This document shows, piece by piece, positions 1-8,785 of a stretch of 64,000 bases of DNA. Location: the NCBI RefSeq assembly GCF_013608025.1, contig NZ_VDLV01000003.1, positions 124,001-188,000 on the forward strand. The letters run 5' to 3'. The stretch is from Pseudomonas brassicacearum subsp. neoaurantiaca. GTDB lineage: Bacteria; Pseudomonadota; Gammaproteobacteria; Pseudomonadales; Pseudomonadaceae. A model generated the notes under the pieces. The model was not told the origin of the DNA, did no database searches, and worked only from the letters and a program-made list of their open reading frames with translations. The first letter of the stretch is position 1. Each line of letters starts with the position of its first letter. Made by a program: the position numbers and the translations under genes.

Positions 1-575
1 ACACCAGTGAAATCTACGTGGTCAGCGCCGAGCGTCCCGCCGGCAGCACCGCCGACGTGGCCTTCACCAACCGTTCGGTCAACACCGGCCTCGACGCCGC
101 GTTGGTGGACGACATGCTCGCGAGCATGAGCCGCACCGCCGAGCAGGGCGGCTCGGTGTCGATGCTCGCCACCCGCGACTACGACACGCCAAGCCGCGTC
201 AGCCTGAGCGAAGACGGCAGCGGCAACCCGGTGCTCAACGTCGGCTCCGACCTCGACCGTGCCTGGTCGAGCGTGGGCCGTGCGCTGGAGCAGGGCGAAT
301 GGCGCGTTGAAGACATTAACCGCAGCCTGGGCCTGTACTACATCAACCTGGCCGAAAAAGCCGAGAAGAAAGACGAGAAACCTGGCTTCTTCAGTGGTCT
401 GTTCGGCAGCAAGCCGGACAAGGAAGAAATCGAAGCCCGCGCCGAGCGTTACCAGGTTCGCCTGAGCAAGGTCGGCGACAACGTCCAGGTCACCGTCGAG
501 AAGAACATCAACACCGTGGCGCCGGCCGATGTGGCTCGCAAGGTGTTGGGCGTGATTCAGGACAACCTGGGCTGA
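1..575 (+). CDS. bamC: Outer membrane assembly lipoprotein BamC, C-terminal part (5' end outside window)
   Basis: The reading frame is open from the first bases, so the N-terminus with the lipoprotein signal lies upstream; about 190 residues remain. BamC (NlpB) is an accessory lipoprotein of the BAM complex that inserts beta-barrel proteins into the outer membrane. Visible here are the two alternating helix-grip segments typical of the BamC C-terminal half (around DLDRAWSSVGRALE and the final VAPADVARKVLGVIQDNLG), joined by a charged linker rich in Lys and Glu. The assignment rests on this pattern and on context: in Pseudomonas the order is dapA-bamC-MBL hydrolase-purC, and the last three are seen here. 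The next gene starts 4 bases after the stop, suggesting co-transcription. Confidence 0.85.
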   Translation, partial: TSEIYVVSAERPAGSTADVAFTNRSVNTGLDAALVDDMLASMSRTAEQGGSVSMLATRDYDTPSRVSLSEDGSGNPVLNVGSDLDRAWSSVGRALEQGEWRVEDINRSLGLYYINLAEKAEKKDEKPGFFSGLFGSKPDKEEIEARAERYQVRLSKVGDNVQVTVEKNINTVAPADVARKVLGVIQDNLG

Positions 576-579
576 TCCA

Positions 580-1338
580 ATGCGTTTCGCCGTTCTCGGC
601 AGCGGTAGCCAGGGGAACGGCACGCTGATAGCCAGTGCTGGCACGTACGTGCTGGTCGATTGTGGTTTCTCCCTGCGGGAAACCGAGAAGCGCCTGTTGC
701 GCCTGGGTGTGCACCCGGCGCAACTGAGCGCGATATTGGTGACCCACGAACATGCCGACCACGTGCATGGCGTGGGTTTGCTGTCTCGGCGCTACAATCT
801 GCCGGTGTACCTGAGTCGTGGCACGCTGGAAGGCCTGCGCAAGCCCATCGAGCCAGCCGGTTTCGTGGCCGGTGGCGAACAACTGCGTATCGGTGCCCTG
901 GACATCAGCGTGGTCAGCGTGGCCCACGATGCCCGGGAGCCGACGCAGTATGTTTTCAGCGACGGGGAGCGGCGCTTCGGATTGCTCACCGACCTGGGGT
1001 CGTATTGCAACAGGGTCATGGACAGCTACCGGGATCTCGATGCATTGATGATCGAGTCCAACCACTGCCGGGAGATGCTGGCGCGTGGGTTTTACCCCTA
1101 CTTTCTCAAGCAGCGGGTAGGTGGGGAACACGGACATTTGAACAACCACCAGGCGGCGTTCCTGGTGGCCGAGTTGGGCTGGCAAGGCCTGCAACACCTG
1201 GTCCTGGCCCATCTGAGCAGCAAGAACAACCTGCCGCAGCTGGCCCGGCAATGTTTTGTCGACACCCTTGGGTGCGACCCGGACTGGCTGCAACTGGCCG
1301 ATCAAGATTCAGGGCTCGACTGGCGACATATCGCCTAG
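580..1338 (+). CDS. MBL-fold metallo-hydrolase (YycJ/WalJ-like)
   Basis: 252 residues. A metallo-beta-lactamase fold is shown by the N-terminal LGSGSQGNGTLI strand-loop and the metal-binding motif THEHADH at residues 55-61, with later conserved Asp and His residues (TDLG near 143, ESNH near 160, HLSSKNN near 210). Relatives such as YycJ/WalJ are nuclease-like members of the family, but the substrate of the Pseudomonas protein is not established. It sits between bamC and purC with short gaps (4 and 28 bases), the usual arrangement in this genus, so it is probably co-transcribed with them. Catalytic class is well supported; specific function is not. Confidence 0.85.
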   Translation: MRFAVLGSGSQGNGTLIASAGTYVLVDCGFSLRETEKRLLRLGVHPAQLSAILVTHEHADHVHGVGLLSRRYNLPVYLSRGTLEGLRKPIEPAGFVAGGEQLRIGALDISVVSVAHDAREPTQYVFSDGERRFGLLTDLGSYCNRVMDSYRDLDALMIESNHCREMLARGFYPYFLKQRVGGEHGHLNNHQAAFLVAELGWQGLQHLVLAHLSSKNNLPQLARQCFVDTLGCDPDWLQLADQDSGLDWRHIA

Positions 1339-1366
1339 CCCATCTACTTAGCAAGCGGAGCCCATC

Positions 1367-2080
1367 ATGGAAAAACGTGAAGAACTCTACCGCGGCAAAG
1401 CCAAGTCGGTTTACAAGACCGACGACGCTGACCGCTTGATCCTGCTGTTTCGCAACGACACCTCGGCGTTCGACGGCAAGCGCATCGAACAGCTGGACCG
1501 CAAGGGCATGGTGAACAACAAGTTCAATGCCTTCATCATGCAGAAGCTCGAAGCAGCCGGCGTGCCGACCCAGTTCGACAAGCTGCTGGGCGACAACGAA
1601 TGCCTGGTCAAGAAGCTGGACATGATCCCGGTCGAATGCGTCGTGCGTAACTACGCCGCCGGCAGCCTGGTCAAGCGCCTGGGCGTGGAAGAGGGCATGA
1701 AGCTCAACCCTTACACGTTCGAGCTGTTCCTGAAGGACGACGCCAAGGGCGACCCGTTCATCAACGAATCCCACGTCGTGGCATTCGGTTGGGGCACCGC
1801 CGAGCAACTGGCGCGCATGAAGGAATTGTCCCTCAAGGTCAACGACGTGCTGAGCAAGCTGTTCGACGACGCCGGCCTGCTGCTGGTGGACTTCAAGCTT
1901 GAATTCGGCGTATTCAGCGATGGCTCCATCGTTCTGGGCGACGAGTTCAGCCCGGACGGCTGCCGCCTCTGGGACAAGGCCACCAAGAAGAAGATGGACA
2001 AGGACCGCTTCCGCCAGGGCCTCGGCGACGTGATCGAGGCTTACGAAGAAGTCGCCCAGCGCCTGGGTGTGCCGCTGTAA
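1367..2080 (+). CDS. purC: Phosphoribosylaminoimidazole-succinocarboxamide synthase (SAICAR synthetase)
   Basis: 237 residues, the normal bacterial PurC length. The enzyme joins CAIR and aspartate using ATP in step 8 of purine synthesis, in the cytoplasm. Recognisable blocks are the start [18 protein letters not shown], the internal [18 protein letters not shown] substrate-binding stretch near residues 89-106, and the metal/ATP segment [18 protein letters not shown] near 187-204. A GGAG Shine-Dalgarno lies 6-9 bases before the ATG. It is the last protein gene of the bamC-MBL-purC run and is followed by tRNA-Ser. Confidence 0.97.
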   Translation: MEKREELYRGKAKSVYKTDDADRLILLFRNDTSAFDGKRIEQLDRKGMVNNKFNAFIMQKLEAAGVPTQFDKLLGDNECLVKKLDMIPVECVVRNYAAGSLVKRLGVEEGMKLNPYTFELFLKDDAKGDPFINESHVVAFGWGTAEQLARMKELSLKVNDVLSKLFDDAGLLLVDFKLEFGVFSDGSIVLGDEFSPDGCRLWDKATKKKMDKDRFRQGLGDVIEAYEEVAQRLGVPL

Positions 2081-2163
2081 ACGACGCAAGCATCTGATAG
2101 CACGGAAAAAAATTCGCCTGGGGGTTCGCTTCCGGCGAATGTGCTGGTATGATGCGCGCCACT

Positions 2164-2253
2164 GGAGAGATGCCGGAGTGGCCGAACGGGACGGATTCGA
2201 AATCCGTTGTACTGGCGACAGTACCTAGGGTTCAAATCCCTATCTCTCCGCCA
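2164..2253 (+). tRNA. tRNA-Ser (anticodon CGA)
   Basis: A 90-base class II tRNA. The acceptor stem GGAGAGA pairs with TCTCTCC, the discriminator is G and the genome encodes CCA at 2251-2253. The anticodon stem-loop ACGGATTCGAAATCCGT carries CGA, reading UCG codons. A long variable arm and a T-loop GGTTCAAATCC follow. All arms are intact. It is followed at once by an intrinsic terminator. Confidence 0.97.
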
Positions 2254-2262
2254 TATATAAAG

Positions 2263-2296
2263 GCCCCGAGCGCTTAACCGCCTCGGGGCTTTTTTG
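2263..2296 (+). terminator. Rho-independent terminator of tRNA-Ser
   Basis: Perfect 8-bp stem GCCCCGAG / CTCGGGGC separated by an 11-base loop and followed by a run of seven T residues. It begins 10 bases after the CCA end of the tRNA. Confidence 0.92.
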
Positions 2297-2612
2297 TATT
2301 TGGGGGATTTTGGGGGATGGGTGCGGATGTCGTTCCATAATCTTACCGGGATCTCCCCCGTTCCCCCTTATGGCCGTACGTCAGAAATAATTGCGTTCGG
2401 TGGGCCGTCTTGGAATATGGAAGTTCTACGACAGGAACGGAGGAAGAATAAAGCCATCCGTTCCCCATAAAGCCCGGCATATCCGCTGGGCTTTTTCGTT
2501 TCTGGGCTTTTTTCGCGTACGGGAGTGCGGCGATATGGATTGCGTGACGATACCGCGAGCGTGAACTTCGGGCTGCGGATTGTAAGACGTATGATGTGCG
2601 CTGCGGTTTGAC
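2297..2612. other. Gene-poor spacer downstream of tRNA-Ser
   Basis: No convincing gene is seen. A second hairpin with AGCCC/GGGCT arms at about 2470-2492 is followed by a T run (CTTTTTC) and could be an orphan terminator. Several overlapping open frames here lack ribosome-binding sites and look like chance. The tRNA 3' side is a common integration site, so this may be scarred DNA, but no att duplication was found. Confidence 0.5.
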
Positions 2613-2640
2613 CCAGCGGGAGCAAGCTCCCTCGCCACGG
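2613..2640 (-). repeat. Single REP element, family A
   Basis: One copy of the family A core (on the minus strand GTGGCGAGGGAGCTTGCTC, then CCGCTGGG). Unlike most copies in the window it has no inverted partner nearby, so it is a solitary REP. Confidence 0.8.
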
Positions 2641-2698
2641 TTTGTATGTTTCCTCGTGGCCCCCACTTTCTGATCGGTATTACCCGTGGCCCTTTGAA

Positions 2699-2965
2699 CT
2701 AGGCCGGCTCTGCATCCAAGCGTCGGGCTATGACATCAAGCAAGTCGCAACCATCCCTCAACGGAATGCAGCACAGCTGTGCAAAATCCTGAAGGATCAC
2801 TGAGTCACTTGGAACATCTCCCCGCATCGCGAGGTTCTCTAAAAACTGAGCGACCGCGCGAATTCTATAACCCGCCGTATCCAGCAGGATGTGCAACGGC
2901 GCTGAAGTATCGACAAAGAGCGGTTGATCGTCGGTATTGCTGGTAAGAGCCATGTATTTGTTCAT
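2699..2965 (-). CDS. Small conserved protein, DUF3077-like
   Basis: 88 residues starting MNKYMALTSNTDDQPLF. That ATG has GGAG 6 bases upstream, which favours it over an in-frame ATG 12 bases earlier. The protein has one domain: a short strand PLFVDTSAPLHILLDTAG, then amphipathic helices ending in CDLLDVIARRL. This resembles the small DUF3077 proteins that pseudomonads carry in many copies; their function is unknown. It stands alone between tRNA-Ser and a chemoreceptor and has no membrane segment or signal peptide. Family assignment is by recalled pattern only. Confidence 0.6.
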   Translation of the reverse strand: MNKYMALTSNTDDQPLFVDTSAPLHILLDTAGYRIRAVAQFLENLAMRGDVPSDSVILQDFAQLCCIPLRDGCDLLDVIARRLDAEPA

Positions 2966-3249
2966 TTCAAACTCCATCGGATGAGGGCTTTCTTACCATT
3001 TGTCATTGAGTCGCCAAACCCAAGCCGCTCTTACGAACGACGCCTCGGACTATAAAGGCTTACCGTTAAAACCATCAATCAGACGATGCGTAAGAAGACT
3101 CCTAGAATTATGTGGGCAGGAAATGTCAGAAAATTTCCCCAAAACACTGGCAACCTTTCTATCATTTTCACCCAGCGCAACCCCGCCTCGACCTGCTTAG
3201 CCAAAGCCCTTCCCACACCCAAAGCTTTGTAACAACTGGACTAATGGTC
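2966..3249. other. Intergenic spacer before the chemoreceptor
   Basis: Leader and promoter space for the divergent small gene and the chemoreceptor. A 66-codon open frame starting with TTG near 3000 has no Shine-Dalgarno and no family resemblance and was not accepted. Nothing else is seen. Confidence 0.4.
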
Positions 3250-3276
3250 TATAGCTCAAGACAAGGCTGCCGATAG
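3250..3276 (+). promoter_or_regulatory. Candidate FliA (sigma-28) promoter
   Basis: TATAGCTC (3250-3257), an 11-base spacer and GCCGATAG (3269-3276) fit the flagellar sigma factor consensus TAAAGTTT-N11-GCCGATAA at 5 of 8 and 7 of 8 positions, with the exact spacing. It ends 33 bases before the chemoreceptor ATG, leaving a short leader with an AAGGA ribosome site. The role is inferred from the motif and from the chemotaxis gene behind it. Confidence 0.6.
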
Positions 3277-3309
3277 GCAGGTAATTCCCCCCGTATAAGG
3301 AATGACACC

Positions 3310-4944
3310 ATGCTGCGGTTCTTCGCCGACTTGGGCTTTCGTTGGAAAATCACTTTGCCGATGGTGTTCCTGGCTGTCTTGCTCGTGCTGATGGGGGTCG
3401 CGGGCATGCGTGGGATTGGCCAGGTGACGGAATCCAGCACGCAGTTGACCAAGCGTTACCTGCCGGCCATCAGCCTGTTGCTCAATGCGGATCGCGACTT
3501 GTACCAGGCTTTCGTTGCCGAACGGAGCTTGCTGGGCGGCGGGGCGGGGAGTCATGTCGAGGCGCTGCGGGCCAGTCACAGGGACAATCTGAAGCAAGCG
3601 TATGACCGCGTGCAAAAGTACGCGGCGATGCAGCCGGGTGCCGAGGCGCAGGCGCTGGTCGGTCAGTTCAATGATCGCTTTGGGCAGTGGTCACAGATCT
3701 CGCGGCAGGTCGTTGAGCAAGCTGCGAGCAATCCGCAGGCGGCCAGTGCGCTGAGTTTTGGTGATGGCGAGAATAAGTTCAACACCATGCGCGATGCCAT
3801 CGACAAACTGGGTGAGCTGGAAGACGAGGCGTCCCAGCGGGAAGGCCAGGCTGCGATCGATCATGGACAAGCCGTGGGCCTGCAGCAGGGGGGCATTTTG
3901 CTGGTCGGTCTGCTCGGTTGCATCCTGCTGATCGTGACCTTGCCCATGGTCGTGCTGCGTCCGATGCGTCGCTTACTGCACCGCGTCGAGCAGATCGCCG
4001 AGGGCGGTGGCGATCTGAAGGGCCGTCTCGAAGTACGTTCGGCTGATGAGTTGGGCCAGCTCGGCAGTGCGTTCAACCGCTTCCTCGATAAGCTGCAACC
4101 GCTGATTGCCGAAGTGGGCAGAGTGACCGGGGAGGTCGATGCCGCCGCGCGCGCCATGGCCGCTATGGCAGCGACCAACGATCAATTGATCAGCAGCGAA
4201 CATGCGGCCCTCGATCAGGTCAGCACCGCCGCGACCCAAATGAGTGCCGCTGTGCATGAGGTGGCCCACAACGCCGTGAACGCATCGGACGCCGCGCAGC
4301 AAGCCAGCAGTCAATCTCGCGACGGCACCGCTGTTGTCAGCAGCACCATCGAGTCGATTCGCCAGTTGGCCCAGGAAGTCGAAAGCGCCTCGGGTACGAT
4401 CGAGGCGTTGGCCCAGGAAACTTCCAGCATTGGTGCTGTGCTCGAAGTGATTCGTGGCATTGCCGAGCAGACCAACTTGTTGGCGCTGAACGCTGCGATC
4501 GAAGCCGCGCGGGCCGGCGAGCAGGGCCGTGGTTTTGCCGTGGTGGCCGATGAGGTGAGGGCGCTTGCGGCCCGCACCCAGGATTCCACCAAGGACATCC
4601 AGATTCGTATCGAACGCTTGCAGAGCGGTGTCGCCAAGGCTGTCCAAGCGATGCAGGTCGGCAGCAGCAAGGCGCGCGATAGCGTCGAGCGCGCCGCGGG
4701 TGTCGATCAGGTACTCAGCGGCACCGGTGGATCGATCCAGCGGATCAACGACATGGCCGCGCAAATCGCCAATGCGTGTGAGGAGCAGAGCAGCGTCACC
4801 GAGGAAATAGCGCGCAATATTTCCGACATCCGTGATCTGTCCAACGAAGCAGCGGCCAATTCCGCCCAGAGCATGCACGCAAGCCAGCAGCTTTCCAGCC
4901 TGTCGAGAAGCCTCGCAGAGCTGACCGGCCGCTTCCGCACCTGA
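3310..4944 (+). CDS. Methyl-accepting chemotaxis protein
   Basis: 544 residues with full receptor architecture. A first membrane helix spans about 12-34, a periplasmic four-helix-bundle-like sensor about 35-190, a second membrane helix about 194-216, a HAMP linker about 214-268 ([27 protein letters not shown]), and a long cytoplasmic coiled coil. The signalling hairpin tip, [20 protein letters not shown], lies near residues 385-404. It should signal to CheA/CheW and tune flagellar rotation; the ligand cannot be read from sequence. A sigma-28-like promoter directly upstream fits co-regulation with motility genes. The stop is followed after 13 bases by a PhyH-type oxygenase that may be read through. 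Confidence 0.95.
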   Translation: MLRFFADLGFRWKITLPMVFLAVLLVLMGVAGMRGIGQVTESSTQLTKRYLPAISLLLNADRDLYQAFVAERSLLGGGAGSHVEALRASHRDNLKQAYDRVQKYAAMQPGAEAQALVGQFNDRFGQWSQISRQVVEQAASNPQAASALSFGDGENKFNTMRDAIDKLGELEDEASQREGQAAIDHGQAVGLQQGGILLVGLLGCILLIVTLPMVVLRPMRRLLHRVEQIAEGGGDLKGRLEVRSADELGQLGSAFNRFLDKLQPLIAEVGRVTGEVDAAARAMAAMAATNDQLISSEHAALDQVSTAATQMSAAVHEVAHNAVNASDAAQQASSQSRDGTAVVSSTIESIRQLAQEVESASGTIEALAQETSSIGAVLEVIRGIAEQTNLLALNAAIEAARAGEQGRGFAVVADEVRALAARTQDSTKDIQIRIERLQSGVAKAVQAMQVGSSKARDSVERAAGVDQVLSGTGGSIQRINDMAAQIANACEEQSSVTEEIARNISDIRDLSNEAAANSAQSMHASQQLSSLSRSLAELTGRFRT

Positions 4945-4957
4945 AGCAGGTGATGTC

Positions 4958-5704
4958 GTGTTGACTGACGACCTCCTGCGAGCCCTGCATCGGGACGGCT
5001 TTGTCCTGATGCGCAGTGTGTTGAATACCACGCAAATCGCTGACATGCGTCGTGCGATCGACCTGCTGAAACCCGAGCACTGGGACTACAGCGGCGTCAT
5101 CGATCATTACAAATGTGTGTTCAATCGCGACCCTTTCTGGCTGCCTTACTTGGATGTGAGCGGGGTGATCGAGCTCGCCGAGGCAGCATTGGGCGACGAC
5201 TGCCACATCATCGGCCAGACGGCCTGGCGCTGCCATCCCGGTTTCGTCGGTGCTGCGTTGCACTTGGATTACCTGCCGATGGAACTGCCGCCGGGCTTGT
5301 TGGCCGATCCCGGCTTCGAACTGCCAATGCAAGTGTTCACCGCGCAGTTCTACCTCGACGACATCGATGCCGACCTGAGCCCGACACGGGTCATCCCCGG
5401 CAGCCACAAGGCGGGGCGAGCGCCCGCTGCGGGCGAAACGCAATGGAATGGGCGCTCGGCGCAGCCGGTGCTATGCCGGGCGGGCGATGTCTTGATATTG
5501 CGCAGCGAGCTATGGCACGCCGGCAGTGACAACCGGACCGCCGATCGCACCCGCTATATGCTCCAGGTGCATTACGGTCGACGGATGGTCGCGCAGAAGT
5601 TCTCGCCCTATCTGCATTGGCAGTTCAATCCCGCGGTGCTCGCCGCCGCGACAGACCGCCAACGACGCTTGCTCGGCGATCATCAGGAAGCCGAATACGA
5701 CTGA
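4958..5704 (+). CDS. Phytanoyl-CoA dioxygenase (PhyH) family protein
   Basis: 248 residues, starting at a GTG with AGCAGG seven bases upstream. It belongs to the Fe(II)/2-oxoglutarate oxygenases: H102-x-D104 in LHLDYLP and H187 in ELWHAG form the likely iron triad, a nearby Arg (RTRY, about 199) would bind 2-oxoglutarate, and RVIPGSHK (144-151) is a hallmark of PhyH proteins. The substrate is unknown; related bacterial enzymes act on small lipophilic or amino acid-derived molecules. It lies 13 bases after the chemoreceptor and converges with a cupin gene. Confidence 0.82.
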   Translation: MLTDDLLRALHRDGFVLMRSVLNTTQIADMRRAIDLLKPEHWDYSGVIDHYKCVFNRDPFWLPYLDVSGVIELAEAALGDDCHIIGQTAWRCHPGFVGAALHLDYLPMELPPGLLADPGFELPMQVFTAQFYLDDIDADLSPTRVIPGSHKAGRAPAAGETQWNGRSAQPVLCRAGDVLILRSELWHAGSDNRTADRTRYMLQVHYGRRMVAQKFSPYLHWQFNPAVLAAATDRQRRLLGDHQEAEYD

Positions 5705-5715
5705 GTCTGGCCCGG

Positions 5716-6084
5716 TCAGATCCAGACGTCATTGACCGCCGTTCGCTCGTTGGTTTCTTCGCCGGTATTGATGACGCCGCGAGGCTCGATCAACAAGAGT
5801 TTCACTTCCTGCTCGGCACTGGGTTTATGCTCGACGCCTTTCTTGACGACGTACATTTCGCCCGGGCCGATCATCACGGCGCCGTCACGAAAGTCGATAC
5901 GCAGTTCACCCTCCAGCACAATGAACGTTTCATCCGTATCGGCATGGGTGTGCCAGATGAAATCGCCTTCGAGCCGGGCGATCTTGAACTGGTAGTCATT
6001 CATTTCAGCGATGACTTTGGGCGCCCATTGCTCGGCGAACAGCGCGTGTTTCTGGGCGAAGTTGATGGGAGAGTAATGATTCAT
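5716..6084 (-). CDS. Small cupin-domain protein
   Basis: 122 residues from an ATG preceded by GGAG at nine bases; an ATG five codons earlier has a poorer site. It is a single cupin barrel: metal-binding motif 1 is HTHADTDETFIVLEGEL (two His and a Glu), and motif 2 is GEMYVVKKGVEHKP with the final His. Such proteins are often small isomerases, dioxygenases or sensors; no substrate can be assigned. The reading direction is the same as the upstream AraC-type regulator, 100 bases away. Confidence 0.82.
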   Translation of the reverse strand: MNHYSPINFAQKHALFAEQWAPKVIAEMNDYQFKIARLEGDFIWHTHADTDETFIVLEGELRIDFRDGAVMIGPGEMYVVKKGVEHKPSAEQEVKLLLIEPRGVINTGEETNERTAVNDVWI

Positions 6085-6185
6085 CGGGGCATGCTCCATG
6101 GTGGAAGATGAGCGCTACCTTACTGTCCGGGTTGAGGCGGGTATTGGATGATCGTGCAGCTTTTCACAGCATGTTTCGCAGGATT

Positions 6186-6992
6186 TCAACGGAGCATTTT
6201 CAGCCCGCGTGCCGGTGAAATGCCGAAGGCCTGGGTATGGAGCCGGGTCATGTGGCTTTGGTCGAAAAAGCCACAGGCGAGGGCTGCTTCGCTCAATGGC
6301 AGGCCATGCATCAACAGGCGCCGGGCTTCGTTCAACCGACGTTGGGTGATGTAGCGATAGGGGCTGGTGCCGTACATGGCGCGGAAATCCCGAGACAGGC
6401 TCCACCGATCCCGGCCGCTGGCCTCGACCAGATCGTCCAGGGTAATCGGCTGGCCAAGGGCATCATGGATGAACAGGCGCGCACGCTCCGCGGCGGGGTA
6501 ATCCAGCAGTCGGCGTCCGCGTTGGCGACCCGCCGCGACAGCGAGCGCCTGGGCCACGTCATAGATGGCGTCGTCTTCCTCCAGCGGATCGAGGCGATGC
6601 TCCAGCGTATTGAGCAACCTGCGGGTCGCGATGTTGAGCCGGGGATCGTTCGACAACCCGCCCTCGATGAAGGGCAAGGGCCTGCCACCCAGCACTTGCT
6701 GGATCAATGACGGTTCGATGTAGGACATCCGGTAATGAAAGCCATCGCGGGTGCCTGCTTCGCCGTCATGAACCTCATCGGGGTGCAGCACGATGGTTCC
6801 ACCGGGTTGGCTATGACGTTTGCTGTGCCGGTAGTTGAAACTCTGGACGCCAGAAAGCGTAAAGCCGATGGCGTAGGTGTCATGCCGGTGGGCGCTGTAG
6901 CCGTGACCACTGAAGTAGGCTTCGATGCGTTCCAGTTTCTTCGACTCAGGCGCGCGCACCATCCAGTCGCTACGGTTATTGGATTGAGCCAT
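6186..6992 (-). CDS. AraC-family transcriptional regulator
   Basis: 268 residues. The N-terminal cupin-like ligand domain (about 20-150) includes GHGYSAHRHDTYAIGFTLSG and HPDEVHDGE. The C-terminal double helix-turn-helix (about 165-268) shows ITLDDLVEASGRDRWSLSRDF and the signature LSEAALACGFFDQSHMTR. It likely activates a neighbouring amino acid exporter or metabolic gene in response to a small molecule; the partner is not obvious here, as the downstream gene on the same strand is the cupin protein. A GAGAGG ribosome site precedes the ATG. Confidence 0.9.
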   Translation of the reverse strand: MAQSNNRSDWMVRAPESKKLERIEAYFSGHGYSAHRHDTYAIGFTLSGVQSFNYRHSKRHSQPGGTIVLHPDEVHDGEAGTRDGFHYRMSYIEPSLIQQVLGGRPLPFIEGGLSNDPRLNIATRRLLNTLEHRLDPLEEDDAIYDVAQALAVAAGRQRGRRLLDYPAAERARLFIHDALGQPITLDDLVEASGRDRWSLSRDFRAMYGTSPYRYITQRRLNEARRLLMHGLPLSEAALACGFFDQSHMTRLHTQAFGISPARGLKMLR

Positions 6993-7053
6993 GGGCCCGA
7001 CCTCTCGCTGTTCGCTGCATACGATACTTCAGATGGTCGGCCCGTGGACGGCT

Positions 7054-7245
7054 TCAGATTTCTTTGACGGGTGTCTCGCCGTGCGCGCTCTTGATCAACC
7101 CGATGACGTGCAGGCAGTCAGCCTTGTTCACGTAGGATTCACCGCTGGCGATGGTTTCATGATTGCCGGCCCTCAAGCGCCAGCGCCATTGGCCTTGTCC
7201 GGTGCTTGGGGTGCCTCGGGTCTGTCGGTAGATTTCAAAGTACAT
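7054..7245 (-). CDS. DUF1508 (YegP-like) small protein
   Basis: 63 residues forming one DUF1508 repeat: YFEIYRQ, then WRWRLRAGNHETIASGESYVNKADCLHVIGLIK. Longer relatives such as YegP have two tandem repeats. The fold is a small beta-beta-beta-alpha unit of unknown function. The ATG is preceded by GGAGCG at a good distance. It stands divergent to the LysR gene, separated by 163 bases that hold two short inverted repeats. Confidence 0.85.
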   Translation of the reverse strand: MYFEIYRQTRGTPSTGQGQWRWRLRAGNHETIASGESYVNKADCLHVIGLIKSAHGETPVKEI

Positions 7246-7274
7246 CGGTTCGCTCCATGCGATTTATCATTCAG

Positions 7275-7344
7275 GACATGTTTGGGACATGTCGTCGCAA
7301 GCCTAGCCAAGCTGATAATTTTCGCTAATGGAAATACGTTTCCA
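7275..7344. promoter_or_regulatory. Two inverted repeats between DUF1508 and LysR genes
   Basis: The first is GACATGT-TTGGG-ACATGTC (7275-7293), a perfect 7-bp inverted repeat. The second is TGGAAA-TACG-TTTCCA (7329-7344), a perfect 6-bp inverted repeat 64 bases before the LysR ATG. Either could be an operator; autoregulation by the LysR protein is an inference. Confidence 0.45.
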
Positions 7345-7408
7345 ATGATGGTGAGATATTTCAGCAAATTGCAGCGCCTGCCACATCGACTGGAACCAGG
7401 AGCAAGGG

Positions 7409-8344
7409 ATGAACCGCAACGAATTGCGCAAGGCCGATATCAACCTGATGGTGGTCTTCGAAACGCTGATGCTCGAGCGCAACGTGACACGGGCGGCGGA
7501 AAAATTGTTCCTCGGCCAACCGACCATCAGCTCGGCGCTCAATCGCCTTCGGGCGATGTTCAACGACCCGTTGTTCATTCGCGTCGGCCACCGCATGGAG
7601 CCAACCGCCCGGGCCGAGGAAATCATCCAGCACCTGTCGCCCGCACTGGACTCGCTGTCAGTGGCGCTGAGCCTGACCCATGATTTCGACCCCGCCAGCA
7701 GCACCATGACATTCCGCATCGGCCTGTCCGACGACGTGGAGTTCGGCCTGCTGCCGCCGCTGTTGCGCAGCCTGCGCCAGGAAGCACCCAACGTTGTGTT
7801 CGTGGTCCAGCACGTCGATTACTGGCGCATTCCCGACTTGCTTGCCTCAGGCGACATTACGGTCGGCATCAGCCAGACCCGAGGGCTGCCGGCCAATGCC
7901 AAACGCAAGCTGCTGCGGCACATCCGGGCCCGCGTGCTGCGGGCCGATGCCTCGGAAACACCGCTGACCCTGGATGAATACTGCGCGCGACCGCAGGTGC
8001 TGGTTTCCCATACGGCCAACATTGCCGGCCTGGCTGACGAATGGCTGGCTGAAATCGGCCGCAAGCGCCACGTGGTGTTGTCGGTGCCACAATACAGCGC
8101 CTTGCCGGCATTGCTGGCCGGCACTGATCTGATCGCCAGCCTGCCGGACTACACCGCCACGGCCATGGCCGCTTCCGGGCAATTGTTCTGTGAACCGTTC
8201 CCCTTCGAGACGCCGACGGTGGATTTGTCCATGGTTTGGCTGAGCCACGTCGACAACGACCCGGCCGAGCGGTGGTTGAGGTCGCGGTTGGAGGCGTTCA
8301 TGAGCGAGCGGATGCCTCTGGCGGACGAAACAAAACCTGCCTGA
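7409..8344 (+). CDS. LysR-family transcriptional regulator
   Basis: 311 residues. The winged helix-turn-helix is N-terminal (about 10-70): LMVVFETLMLERNVTRAAEKLFLGQPTISSALNRLR, a NodD-like subtype with a PLFIR segment. The co-inducer domain follows (about 95-300). An AGCAAGG site lies before the ATG. A 5-carboxymethyl-2-hydroxymuconate isomerase-like gene follows 72 bases downstream on the same strand, so the regulator may act on it or on itself; the effector is unknown. Confidence 0.9.
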   Translation: MNRNELRKADINLMVVFETLMLERNVTRAAEKLFLGQPTISSALNRLRAMFNDPLFIRVGHRMEPTARAEEIIQHLSPALDSLSVALSLTHDFDPASSTMTFRIGLSDDVEFGLLPPLLRSLRQEAPNVVFVVQHVDYWRIPDLLASGDITVGISQTRGLPANAKRKLLRHIRARVLRADASETPLTLDEYCARPQVLVSHTANIAGLADEWLAEIGRKRHVVLSVPQYSALPALLAGTDLIASLPDYTATAMAASGQLFCEPFPFETPTVDLSMVWLSHVDNDPAERWLRSRLEAFMSERMPLADETKPA

Positions 8345-8416
8345 CCCAGCCCAGTCGAGGTATGGTTGCGTCGGCTGTCATCCCACCCTCGCTTTTTCGA
8401 ATCGGAGTCGAAACAC

Positions 8417-8782
8417 ATGCCTCACCTGCACATGGAATACACCGCCAACCTGACCGAGCTGAACGCCGACGTCGCGCTGCTGCGCTTGAACAACGCGCTG
8501 GTGGCTTCCGGTCAGTTCGCGGCTGAGCACGACATCAAGAGCCGTGCGGTGAAGATCGACACATTTCGGGTCGGTACCGGCATCGGCGAGCGCGGGTTCG
8601 TGCATTTGAAACTGGCCTTGCTCAGTGGCCGCTCGGCGGAAATCAAGAAGCAGCTGGCCGATAATCTGCTGGCGGTACTTCAGGACCTCGGGCCTTGGCC
8701 GGCCGGCGTCAGCGTGCAGTTGTGCGTGGAGCTCCTCGACATTGATCGTGGTCCGTACGCCAAGGCTGCCATTGGCCTTTGA
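8417..8782 (+). CDS. 5-carboxymethyl-2-hydroxymuconate Delta-isomerase family protein (CHMI-like)
   Basis: 121 residues starting MPHLHMEYTANL; GGAG lies 9 bases upstream. Proline directly after the initiator Met is the catalytic base of the tautomerase superfamily, and the pattern GIGERGFVHLKLALLSGRSAEIKKQLADNLLAVL matches the CHMI (HpaF-type) branch. CHMI enzymes act in homoprotocatechuate degradation, but no other genes of that pathway are visible nearby, so the physiological substrate may differ. It ends 3 bases from the convergent LysR gene. Confidence 0.85.
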   Translation: MPHLHMEYTANLTELNADVALLRLNNALVASGQFAAEHDIKSRAVKIDTFRVGTGIGERGFVHLKLALLSGRSAEIKKQLADNLLAVLQDLGPWPAGVSVQLCVELLDIDRGPYAKAAIGL

Positions 8783-8785
8783 GGT

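Noticed and set aside
2343..2666. Overlapping short frames after tRNA-Ser
   Set aside because: No ribosome sites; one runs through a REP element; no protein-like pattern.
3000..3200. 66-codon frame starting with TTG
   Set aside because: No Shine-Dalgarno and no recognisable family; ends in a low-complexity tail.
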